DNA from: Actinomycetota bacterium
Lineage (GTDB): Bacteria; Actinomycetota; Nitriliruptoria; Euzebyales; Egibacteraceae
DNA: 5,392 bases
Assembly: GCA_019347785.1 (NCBI GenBank)
Contig: JAHWKQ010000151.1
Location: 1 to 5,392, forward strand
Direction of reading: 5' to 3'
Within the stretch, counting starts at the first letter, position 1. The number at the start of each line of letters is the position of its first letter. The position numbers and the translations under genes were made by a program. The notes beneath the pieces were generated by a model. The model was not told the DNA's origin and searched no databases. It saw only the letters and a list, made by a program, of their open reading frames with translations. This document shows positions 1-5,226 of the stretch, in pieces.

Positions 1-59
1 GCGACGCAGCTGACGAGGATCCGCAGGGGGCCCTTCCACACGCCTGCTCGCTCGGTCAT
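1..59 (-). CDS. Possible N-terminus of a leftward gene, cut by the window edge
   Basis: Reading leftward from an ATG at 59-57 gives an open frame of 19 codons plus two bases to the window edge. It begins MTERAGVWKGPLRILVSCVA (the last residue is implied by the partial GC codon). The third codon positions are mostly G or C, as in the genuine genes here. The end of the visible part (LRILVSCVA) is hydrophobic after a basic stretch and could begin a membrane segment or signal anchor, but too little is visible to say. No AGGAGG-like site precedes the ATG, so translation would be weak, leaderless or coupled to something upstream. I do not recognise the protein. A chance open frame is quite possible at this length and GC content. 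Confidence 0.3.
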   Translation of the reverse strand, partial: MTERAGVWKGPLRILVSCV

Positions 60-178
60 GCGTCGCGTATTCGACGCCGAGACACGAAGTCCTTCATGGG
101 TTCCCGACCCGGCACAGCGGACGGTGACGGTGTCGCCCGTCTGCTTGCAGATGCGACCACGCACAGGAGGAGACGACC

Positions 179-280
179 GTGAAGGTGCGCTCCGCAGCGG
201 AGATCGACGCCCCGCTCAGCGCCGAGGGCGTCCAGACCGCCGCCGAGCGGGCGACGCTGCAGGCCCTCCGACTCTGCTGA
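179..280 (+). CDS. Small ORF of 33 codons with a strong Shine-Dalgarno, unknown function
   Basis: A GTG start at 179 is preceded by AGGAGGA at 165-171, seven bases upstream, which is among the best ribosome binding sites in the window. The frame runs to TGA at 278-280. The predicted product starts MKVRSAAEIDAPLSAEG and ends QALRLC. It is soluble-looking and probably helical, with no membrane segment and no motif that I recognise. Nearly all third codon positions are G or C. The last 65 bases overlap the 3' end of the leftward helicase gene on the other strand, so the two genes would be convergent and overlapping. It could be a genuine small protein, the remnant of a longer gene, or a chance frame behind a chance AGGAGG. 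The evidence is the ribosome binding site and codon use, not homology. Confidence 0.38.
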   Translation: MKVRSAAEIDAPLSAEGVQTAAERATLQALRLC

Positions 281-1460
281 GTGCAGGGCTCCCACCTGGC
301 ACGGCCGCGGCTGCTGCCGCTGGCTGACGACCTGCTGGCCTGGCCGCGCCTAGGCCGGCGATCGTGCCCCTCGTGGTCCCGCCCGGAAGGGCCAGCGCCC
401 GCTGGAGGGCGGCCGCGTCGGCAGCCTTGTCGGGCGTGACGAACGTGAGGACGAGCCCGTCGGCTCCCGCCCGGCCGGTGCGGCCCGAGCGGTGCACGTA
501 GTCCTTGTCCGTCCCGGCGATGTCGTAGTGCAGCACGAGGCCCACGTCGTCGACGTGGATGCCGCGGGCGGCGACGTCGGTCGCGACCAGGGTGGCGACC
601 TTCCCGGTGCTGAACTGGGCCAGCGCCCGCTCGCGCTGGCTTTGCGAGCGGTTGCCGTGGATCGCGGCGGCGCCGACGCCGCGTTGGGCGAGCTGCCGGG
701 CGAGCCGGTCGGCACCGCGCTTCGTGCGGGTGAACACGATCGCCGGCGCTGCGGCGGCGACCACCTGGGCGGCGAGGTCGGCACGCCCGGTCGGCTCTAC
801 GGACCAGAAGAGGTGGCGCACGTCGCCGGTCTCCTCGGGGGTGCCGGCGAGGTCGTGGACGGCCGGGTCCCGCTGGTAGCGGTGGACGAGGACGTCGACG
901 TCGCCGTCGAGCGTCGCCGAGAACAGCAGCGTCTGCCGGCGCGGGGACGTTTGGTCGAGGAGGCGCTTGACCTCCGGCAGGAAGCCCATGTCGGCCATGC
1001 GATCGGCCTCGTCGATCACGACCAGGTCGACGTCGGCGAGGCTCACGGCCCGCTGGCGCACGAGGTCGGCGAGCCGGCCCGGGCAGGCGACGGCCACGTC
1101 CACCCCGGAGCGCAGGCGCGTGACGTCCCGGCCGATGCTGGTGCCGCCGTAGAAGGTGGCGGCACGACGGCCGTCGAGGAGCGGGGACAGCTCCGTGGCC
1201 ACCTGGGAGGCGAGCTCCCGGGTGGGGACCAGGACGAGGGCGCGCGGCCTGCCGGGCCGGGCCTTGCCGACGCGGGCGGCGATGGGGATGGAGAACGCGA
1301 GGGTCTTGCCGGAGCCCGTCGGTGCCTTGCCGCAGAGGTCGCGGCCGGCCAGGGCTTCGGCGATCGTCGCCGCCTGGATGGGGAAGGGCGCGGTGATGCC
1401 GCGCCGGGCGAGCCGCTGCACCAGCGGAGCGGGCACGCCGAGATCGGTGAACGTGATCAA
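216..1460 (-). CDS. DEAD-box ATP-dependent RNA helicase (RhlE-like)
   Basis: ATP-dependent RNA unwinding enzyme of superfamily 2, expected to act in the cytoplasm on structured RNA (ribosome assembly, mRNA decay, cold adaptation). From a TTG start at 1460 the protein is 414 residues. All core motifs are visible in order: Q motif (PIQ near residues 27-29), motif I APTGSGKT (46-53), Ia PTREL (79-83), GG (105-106), Ib CPGR (126-129), II DEAD (150-153), III SAT (181-183), IV VFTRT (242-246), V ATDVAARGI (293-301) and VI HRSGRTGRAG (323-332). A Pro/Ala/Arg-rich basic tail follows from about residue 370 and may bind RNA. The frame stays open to a GTG at 1595, which would add 45 residues. I prefer TTG because family members start just before the Q motif, the extra stretch contains two strong palindromes, and just before the TTG several codons end in T, unlike the gene body. 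No strong ribosome binding site supports either start. Confidence 0.93.
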   Translation of the reverse strand: MITFTDLGVPAPLVQRLARRGITAPFPIQAATIAEALAGRDLCGKAPTGSGKTLAFSIPIAARVGKARPGRPRALVLVPTRELASQVATELSPLLDGRRAATFYGGTSIGRDVTRLRSGVDVAVACPGRLADLVRQRAVSLADVDLVVIDEADRMADMGFLPEVKRLLDQTSPRRQTLLFSATLDGDVDVLVHRYQRDPAVHDLAGTPEETGDVRHLFWSVEPTGRADLAAQVVAAAAPAIVFTRTKRGADRLARQLAQRGVGAAAIHGNRSQSQRERALAQFSTGKVATLVATDVAARGIHVDDVGLVLHYDIAGTDKDYVHRSGRTGRAGADGLVLTFVTPDKAADAAALQRALALPGGTTRGTIAGLGAARPAGRQPAAAAAAVPGGSPALSRVGGPAASPARRRSGRPRR

Positions 1461-1474
1461 GGGATGAAGCTCAT
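1457..1474 (-). other. Five-codon mini-ORF overlapping the helicase TTG start
   Basis: On the minus strand an ATG at 1474-1472 opens the frame MSFIP and ends in TGA at 1459-1457. The stop overlaps the proposed helicase TTG start (1460-1458) as TTGA. Such a layout could couple helicase translation to a short leader peptide. Only four bases separate the ATG from a 16-bp palindrome and no clear ribosome binding site is present. It may therefore be a coincidence, and it is recorded because it sits exactly at the start. Confidence 0.25.
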
Positions 1475-1478
1475 GACT

Positions 1479-1494
1479 GCCCGCACGTGCGGGC
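1479..1494 (-). promoter_or_regulatory. Perfect 16-bp palindrome in the helicase leader
   Basis: GCCCGCACGTGCGGGC is a perfect palindrome with 8-base arms and a central CACGTG. In helicase mRNA it would lie 18 bases before the TTG start and could fold into a tight GC hairpin next to the initiation region. As DNA it is a plausible dimeric protein-binding site. There is no U-tract on the minus strand after it, so it is not a classical intrinsic terminator. The symmetry is seen directly; the role is inferred. Confidence 0.45.
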
Positions 1495-1510
1495 TTGGTA
1501 GGGGAGACGA

Positions 1511-1525
1511 GGGGGCCTGGCCCCC
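1511..1525 (-). promoter_or_regulatory. Second GC palindrome in the helicase leader
   Basis: GGGGGCCTGGCCCCC is an inverted repeat with 7-base arms around a single central base. As RNA it can form a five-pair G/C stem closing a five-base loop. It lies 16 bp upstream of the 1479-1494 palindrome in the transcribed direction, so the helicase leader would contain two consecutive stable hairpins. This argues against the region being translated as an N-terminal extension and for a structured 5' untranslated region. Confidence 0.4.
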
Positions 1526-1621
1526 TGGGGCACGGCGCGATGCGGGTGGTGGGGCGCTGCCCGTGGACGGACAACGCCGGTGCGCGCGACGTCACGGTCT
1601 GTATCGACCGCCTCGGCGCCC

Positions 1622-1627
1622 AGTCTA
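1622..1627 (-). promoter_or_regulatory. Possible -10 element for the helicase
   Basis: The minus strand reads TAGACT, followed closely by GGG, in the gap between the GerW-like gene and the helicase. It fits the TANNNT form of actinobacterial housekeeping -10 boxes. Transcription would start near 1615, giving a leader of about 155 bases that contains both palindromes. No convincing TTGACA-like -35 is seen at 17-18 bp spacing (the sequence there is TCGGCC or GTCGGC), so this is tentative. Confidence 0.22.
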
Positions 1628-1662
1628 GCGGATGCGCCCCGCATGGCCGACGTGGGCTTCGA

Positions 1663-1675
1663 GGCGGCTTCCGCC
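1663..1675 (-). terminator. Small GC hairpin just after the GerW-like gene
   Basis: On the minus strand, seven bases past the stop codon of the GerW-like gene, GGCGG and CCGCC flank a three-base loop. It could protect or terminate that transcript, but the stem is only five pairs and no U-tract follows. Call it a weak candidate. Confidence 0.2.
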
Positions 1676-1682
1676 CGCTCGC

Positions 1683-2042
1683 TCACCCCGGGGTCGGCGC
1701 AGCCTCCTGGCGCCTCAACCAGGCCTTCGCCACGCCGCCCCAGGTCACCAAGGCCACGACGGCGACCACCTGGGCGCCCACGACGAGTCGGTTGACGTCC
1801 ACCGCGGGCCGCCAGCGCACCTCCTGCCCCCTGACGACGAACACGCCAGCGGGCCGGACCGAGAGGCCACCGCCGCCACCGCCGCCCTTCCCGTCCCGGG
1901 AATCTCCCTCGCCGCCCCCACCGCCACCCTGCACCTTGGCGACAGGGATGACGGTCATGCCGTTCCGCTCATAGGGGTCGCCGAACACCCGTCGGACGGT
2001 GAGTGCGTCCCGCACCCCGTCGATCATCTGCTGTACGTCCAC
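1683..2042 (-). CDS. GerW/YtfJ-family protein with polyglycine linker
   Basis: Predicted 119-residue protein of the sporulation-protein YtfJ (GerW) family. Members occur in many non-spore-forming actinobacteria, where the biochemical role is unknown. Visible support is the N-terminal helix (MDVQQMIDGVRDALTVRRVF), then GDPYERNGMTVIPVAKV at residues 21-37, the hallmark of the family, followed by glycine-rich sequence. A beta-rich part (LSVRPAGVFVV, residues 60-70) comes next, then a hydrophobic segment near residues 86-104 that could be a membrane or amphipathic helix, and a short basic end. The GTG start at 2042 is chosen because AAGGAGG lies at 2051-2057, eight bases upstream; an upstream start at 2081 would place that site inside the coding region. 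The amidase stop is 93 bp upstream, so the two could share a transcript. The glycine runs (39-44 and 53-59) are longer than I would expect. Confidence 0.85.
   Translation of the reverse strand: MDVQQMIDGVRDALTVRRVFGDPYERNGMTVIPVAKVQGGGGGGEGDSRDGKGGGGGGGLSVRPAGVFVVRGQEVRWRPAVDVNRLVVGAQVVAVVALVTWGGVAKAWLRRQEAAPTPG
1866..1886 (-). repeat. Seven-glycine codon run inside the GerW-like gene
   Basis: Seven consecutive GGC/GGT codons encode residues 53-59. A second run of six glycine codons lies at 1911-1928 (residues 39-44). The stretch between them is SRD/K-containing and polar. Such GGC/GGT tracts are prone to slippage in whole-codon units, so the linker length may vary between strains. Confidence 0.6.
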
Positions 2043-2135
2043 GTCTCGTGCCTCCTTGCTGGGCTGAGCCCACCATCGCACGCGCTCTTGACGCCAGGCC
2101 TCGCGGACCCTGCAGAGGGATGTGAAGGTGTCGGG
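2043..2135 (-). other. Gap between the amidase and the GerW-like gene
   Basis: This 93-bp gap holds the AAGGAGG ribosome binding site (2051-2057) of the downstream gene and a 13-base inverted repeat, TGGGCTGAGCCCA (2060-2072). The repeat has six-base arms and lies just upstream of that site, where an RNA stem could affect its accessibility. A weaker CCCT/AGGG pair is at 2108-2119. I see no convincing promoter or terminator. Confidence 0.3.
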
Positions 2136-3572
2136 TCAGAGCCCCGCGGCCGAACGCCGTAGTACCTCACCGACGACCGGCCGGCGGTGCGCCCACGGCA
2201 TGGCTTCCTCGAGCTGGCCCGCCAGGCGGAGCAGCGCGGACTCGTCACCGAACCTGCCGAGCACGTGGACGCCGACCGGCAGCCCGTCGGGGCTGAAGCC
2301 GAACGGCACCGACATCGCCGGGTTGCCGGTGACGTTGGCCAGCTCGCCGTCGAACATCAGGTACTTGCCGGCGTTGCGGTTGCCCGAGAGCGGGTCGTGC
2401 TCGGTGCCGACCAGCTCGCCGAGCGGGGCGGGCCCGGCGCCGAGGGTGGGGGTGAGCCACGCGTCGTAGGTCTCGAACCACGCGGCCGCCCGACGGCTGA
2501 TGCGCTGCAGCGCCTCGATGGCCAGCAGGTAGTCCACTGCGCTGACACCGCGGGCGGCGTCCCACAGCGCGCGGGTCTGCGGCTCGATCTCCCCAGCGGT
2601 GGGAGCCCGCCCGAGCCGGCGGCACCAGGACCCAAGGACCCAGCCGATCGCGCCGCCGTAGAAGGTGCGCAGCGCCGGCTCGTATGCGCGGTCGTCGAGG
2701 CCGTCGGGTGAGGCCTCCTCGACGGTGTGGCCCAGCTGCTCCAAGAGCTCGCCCGCCCGCTCGGCGGCGGAGGACCACACCGGGTCGACCTGCTGGCCGC
2801 CACGCGGACGCGTGCACACGGCGATCCGCAGCCGGCCCGGCCGCGCCCCGACCTCTTCGCGGAATGGCCGTGCCGGCGGCGGTACCGAGGACGGATCGCC
2901 GTGGGCGGGCCCGCTGACCGCGTCCAGCAGCGCGGCGGAGTCCCGGACCGACCGTGTCAGCACATGCTCGGCGCCGTAGCCGGACACCACGTCGCCGTGC
3001 GCTCCGGCCGGCACCCGGCCCCGCGTCGGTTTGAGGCCGAACACGCCGCACCACGCCGCGGGGTAGCGGATCGACCCGCCCAGGTCGTTGCCGTAGGCCA
3101 TCGGCACCAGCCCCGCGGCGACGGCGGCCGCCGAACCCCCGCTGGAACCGCCAGTCGAACGGGTCGGATCCCACGGGTTGCGGGCCGCCCCGAACAACGC
3201 GGGCTCGACCGTAGGGGACAGCCCGAACTCGCAGGTGTTGGTCTTGCCGACGATGACCAGCCCAGCTCGGCGGTAGCGCAGTGCCAGCTCCCCGTCGTGC
3301 GTCGACACGCGGTCGGCCAGCCACCGGGACCCCTCGCTGAGCCGCGTGCCCGCCACCTGCAGCCACAGGTCCTTGAGCAGCAGCGGCACCCCGGCGAAGG
3401 CGCCGCCGTGCTGGGCAGGACGCGGCTCGATCAGCGTGACGACCGCGTTCAGCTGGGGGTTCACCGCATCGATGCGGGCCAGCGCGGCATCGACCAGCTC
3501 GTCGGGCCGCAGCTCACCCCGTCGCACCAGCTCGGCCTGTGCGGTGGCGTCCAGCCATGCGAGCTCGTCCAT
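2136..3572 (-). CDS. Amidase-signature family hydrolase
   Basis: A 478-residue amide hydrolase, cytoplasmic (no signal peptide), of normal length for the family. The Ser-cisSer-Lys triad is intact. Lys67 lies in LLLKDL, cis-Ser143 in GGSSGGSAAA, and nucleophile Ser167 in NDLGGSIRYPA. The 24-residue spacing between the serines matches that known in fatty acid amide hydrolase. The KTNTCEFG strand motif (110-117) and the C-terminal NPAMSVPFGFSPDGLPVGVHVLG (417-439) are typical. The ATG at 3572 is preceded by AGGAG at 3579-3583, six bases away. No GatB or GatC is nearby, so a tRNA-dependent amidotransferase subunit is unlikely. The AYGNDLGGSIRYPA pattern and overall build resemble stand-alone amidases such as 6-aminohexanoate cyclic dimer hydrolase-like or aryl/acyl amidases. 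The substrate cannot be read. It is divergent from the methyltransferase unit across a 117-bp region with inverted repeats, so the two may be co-regulated. Confidence 0.93.
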   Translation of the reverse strand: MDELAWLDATAQAELVRRGELRPDELVDAALARIDAVNPQLNAVVTLIEPRPAQHGGAFAGVPLLLKDLWLQVAGTRLSEGSRWLADRVSTHDGELALRYRRAGLVIVGKTNTCEFGLSPTVEPALFGAARNPWDPTRSTGGSSGGSAAAVAAGLVPMAYGNDLGGSIRYPAAWCGVFGLKPTRGRVPAGAHGDVVSGYGAEHVLTRSVRDSAALLDAVSGPAHGDPSSVPPPARPFREEVGARPGRLRIAVCTRPRGGQQVDPVWSSAAERAGELLEQLGHTVEEASPDGLDDRAYEPALRTFYGGAIGWVLGSWCRRLGRAPTAGEIEPQTRALWDAARGVSAVDYLLAIEALQRISRRAAAWFETYDAWLTPTLGAGPAPLGELVGTEHDPLSGNRNAGKYLMFDGELANVTGNPAMSVPFGFSPDGLPVGVHVLGRFGDESALLRLAGQLEEAMPWAHRRPVVGEVLRRSAAGL

Positions 3573-3621
3573 GCCCTGCTCCTGGGTTCGTCCGTTCTCC
3601 CTGGAGGTGCCAGGAGGCGGT

Positions 3622-3648
3622 TGGCGGTCCGCCAGATCCGATCTGGCG
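3622..3648. promoter_or_regulatory. Overlapping inverted repeats, likely operator
   Basis: Two perfect inverted repeats share one arm. TGGCGGTCCGCCA (3622-3634) has six-base arms around T. CGCCAGATCCGATCTGGCG (3630-3648) has nine-base arms around a central C. The result is three alternating half-sites: TGGCG at 3622-3626, CGCCA at 3630-3634 and TGGCG at 3644-3648. Nine-base arms with a one-base centre in a divergent intergenic region are typical of sites for dimeric repressors such as TetR or GntR types. The family of the regulator is not deducible. As RNA the arms would form alternative hairpins. Confidence 0.55.
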
Positions 3649-3656
3649 CCTCAGCG

Positions 3657-3672
3657 GATGTCAGCGCACATC
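3657..3672. promoter_or_regulatory. Interrupted inverted repeat before the NTF2-like gene
   Basis: GATGT (3657-3661) and ACATC (3668-3672) are reverse complements separated by six bases, just upstream of the GAGAGGAG ribosome binding site. It may be a second protein site or an RNA stem that limits access to that site. The short arms make chance occurrence possible. Confidence 0.3.
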
Positions 3673-3689
3673 ACGAGAGGAGATCCGCG

Positions 3690-4148
3690 ATGACCACCCA
3701 CGACGTCCTCGTGACCGAGCCGGCCGCGCCCCCGGGGCTCGAGTCGCTCGTCGAGGCCTTCATCACCTTGCAGGAGACCAACCGCGGCACCGAGCTCGCG
3801 CAGGTGCTCGCCGACGACGCCGTGTTCGACCTCAACGTCCCGCAGTGGCGCTTCCAGGTCGGCGGCGGCCCGGCGATCGCCGCTGCGTTCGCCGAGGCCT
3901 ACGCCCACGGCTTCCGCACCCTGGGCAAGCGCTGGGAGCCGACTCCGAGCGGGGCGATCATCGAGTACGACGGCTGGGACGCCGCCGCCACCACCTACTA
4001 CCGGCACCTCGCCCGCCTCGACGTCGACGGCGGCCGGATCGCCCGGCTGACCATCTACTGCACCGGGGGATGGGACCCCGACACCCTCGAACGGCAGCGG
4101 CGCGAGGCGCCGATGGTCGACGACGAGCAGACGGGAGCCACGCGATGA
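3690..4148 (+). CDS. NTF2/SnoaL-like small protein
   Basis: A 152-residue protein with the layout of the nuclear-transport-factor-2/SnoaL-like fold, a cone-shaped alpha/beta barrel used by small cyclases, isomerases and dehydratases as well as by non-catalytic binding proteins. An N-terminal helix (about 16-30, LESLVEAFITLQETNRG) leads to ELAQVLADDAVFDLNVPQWRFQVGG (35-59), the usual helix then 'decay and damage' strand. The helix GPAIAAAFAEAY follows (60-71), then beta strands ending in the hydrophobic RIARLTIYCTGGWDP (116-130). The start is ATG 3690 with AGGAG at 3678-3682, seven bases upstream; the frame is open far upstream only because it runs antisense to the amidase. The stop overlaps the methyltransferase ATG as ATGA, so the two are probably translated together. 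No catalytic residue can be assigned. It may be a tailoring enzyme acting on the same compound as the methyltransferase, or an accessory binding protein. Confidence 0.82.
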   Translation: MTTHDVLVTEPAAPPGLESLVEAFITLQETNRGTELAQVLADDAVFDLNVPQWRFQVGGGPAIAAAFAEAYAHGFRTLGKRWEPTPSGAIIEYDGWDAAATTYYRHLARLDVDGGRIARLTIYCTGGWDPDTLERQRREAPMVDDEQTGATR

Positions 4149-5212
4149 CCGCCATGCTGGACGCCGCCGACGTCGAACAGGTCATCGGCAGGCTCCTCAG
4201 CGACATGGCCGCCACCGCCGGGCTGCAGATGATCCGCCTCGGCGTGCGAACCGGCCTCTGGCAGGCGCTGGCCGACGGGGCGGCGCTCACGCCCGCCGAG
4301 CTGGCCGAGCGCGCCGGCATCGCCGAGGCGTACGCCCGCGAGTGGCTCAAGCACCAGGCCGTCTCCGGATACGTCGACCACGACCCGGCCACCCAACGGT
4401 TCACGCTGCCCGCCGCGGTCGCCGCGGTGCTGGCCGACGACACCCAATCCGCGATGGTGGACGGCTTCGCCGGCATGCTCGCGGCGATGGCGAAGGACCA
4501 CATCCTGGTCGAGGACGCCTACCGCTCCGGCTACGGCGTCGGCTGGCACCAGCGCTCCGCCGAGCACTGGCTCGGCATGGACCTCGTCACGCGCGCGGAG
4601 GTGGTGCCGGCGCTGGTGTCGGCGTGGATCCCCGCGCTCGACGGCGTCGAGGACCGGCTGCGCGGGGGCGCCACCGTCGCCGACATCGGCTGCGGCTACG
4701 GGGCGGCGCTGATCGCGCTCGCCGAGGCCTACCCGCGCTCGCGGTTCATCGGCTTCGACTACCACGACGGCTCGATCGCCTCGGCCCGCAAGGCGGCCGC
4801 CGCCGCCGGCGTCGCCGACCGCGTCACGTTCGAGGTGGCCGACGCCGCCGCCTTCGGCGGCGCGGGTTACGACCTGGTGCTCTTCGTCGACGCGCTCCAC
4901 GACCTCGGCGACCCGGTCGGTGCGCTGCGCCGCACCCGCGAGGCGCTCGCCCCAGACGGCACCGCCCTGCTGGTCGAGTTCGCGGTGGCGGACCGCCTCG
5001 AGGACAACGCCAACCCGCTGGGGCGGCTGCTGTACGCCTCGTCGGCGCTGGTCTGCAGCCCCAACGCGATCGCGCATGGAGCCACCGATCCGCTCGGATC
5101 GGCCCCCGGCGAGGCACGGCTCACCGAGGTGGCGACCGCGGCCGGCTTCGGTCGGGTCCACCGCGTCGACGTCGACGCGCCCCTCAACCTGCTGCTCGAG
5201 CTGCGCCCGTAG
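4145..5212 (+). CDS. Class I SAM-dependent methyltransferase with N-terminal winged-helix domain
   Basis: A 355-residue protein that should transfer a methyl group from S-adenosylmethionine to an unknown small molecule. The N-terminal half (about 20-95) has the winged-helix/dimerisation domain seen in Rv2258c-like methyltransferases and in small-molecule O-methyltransferases. It includes RTGLWQALADG (35-45), LTPAELAERAGI (48-59) and AREWLKHQAVSGYV (64-77). The catalytic Rossmann domain shows motif I VADIGCGYG (178-186), the acidic end of strand 2 in GFDYH (Asp205), VADAAAF (231-237), LFVDALHDL (246-254) and LAPDGTALLVEF (268-279). A helical stretch (about 105-165) between the domains would cover the active site. 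ATG 4145 overlaps the preceding stop as ATGA, and GGGAG at 4133-4137 gives seven-base spacing, so coupled translation is likely. Databases sometimes label this architecture a transcriptional regulator because of the winged helix, but DNA binding is unlikely. Confidence 0.9.
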   Translation: MTAMLDAADVEQVIGRLLSDMAATAGLQMIRLGVRTGLWQALADGAALTPAELAERAGIAEAYAREWLKHQAVSGYVDHDPATQRFTLPAAVAAVLADDTQSAMVDGFAGMLAAMAKDHILVEDAYRSGYGVGWHQRSAEHWLGMDLVTRAEVVPALVSAWIPALDGVEDRLRGGATVADIGCGYGAALIALAEAYPRSRFIGFDYHDGSIASARKAAAAAGVADRVTFEVADAAAFGGAGYDLVLFVDALHDLGDPVGALRRTREALAPDGTALLVEFAVADRLEDNANPLGRLLYASSALVCSPNAIAHGATDPLGSAPGEARLTEVATAAGFGRVHRVDVDAPLNLLLELRP

Positions 5213-5226
5213 CCCTGGCCTCGCCG

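Larger units (their letters stand above)
3573..3689. promoter_or_regulatory. Divergent promoter/operator region
   Basis: This 117-bp region separates the leftward amidase from the rightward NTF2-like/methyltransferase unit and must contain the promoters of both unless they are read from elsewhere. It holds both ribosome binding sites (AGGAG 3579-3583 on the minus strand; GAGAGGAG 3675-3682 on the plus strand) and several inverted repeats listed separately. TTGGCG at 3621-3626 is a poor -35 and no good TANNNT follows at the right distance. The promoters are therefore inferred from position, not seen. Confidence 0.5.

Noticed and set aside
99..107. GGGAACC on the minus strand as an ECF sigma -35 motif
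   Set aside because: No CGTC-like -10 lies at the usual spacing. The nearest CGTC is more than 20 bases away.
56..295. Leftward 79-codon frame at the left edge
   Set aside because: Its TGA overlaps the ATG of the possible partial gene at 59, but the composition is typical of a GC-rich shadow and no ribosome binding site is seen.
492..1628. Long rightward open frame antisense to the helicase
   Set aside because: It mirrors the helicase codons. The leftward frame contains every DEAD-box motif in order, while this one has low-complexity Gly/Asp/Arg composition and no motif.
1471..1686. Leftward 71-codon frame whose GTG overlaps the GerW-like stop (GTGA)
   Set aside because: The overlap looks operon-like, but the product is low-complexity, there is no ribosome binding site, and it runs through both palindromes of the helicase leader.
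2088..2093. TTGACG on the plus strand as a -35 element
   Set aside because: No TANNNT lies 16-19 bp downstream, and no rightward gene starts nearby.
2245..3366. Second long leftward frame inside the amidase
   Set aside because: It is a +1 shadow rich in Arg and Gly, without motifs. The other frame has the complete amidase signature.
2136..3572. Amidase as GatA of the Glu-tRNA(Gln) amidotransferase
   Set aside because: No gatB or gatC is beside it, and the sequence around the nucleophile looks more like stand-alone amidases.
2727..3689. Upstream extension of the NTF2-like frame
   Set aside because: It lies antisense to the amidase and has Arg/Pro/Gly-rich nonsense composition. The real start at 3690 has a well-spaced ribosome binding site.
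3539..4144. Upstream extension of the methyltransferase frame
   Set aside because: It is an out-of-frame, arginine-rich translation of the NTF2-like gene. The ATGA overlap and GGGAG site define the start at 4145.
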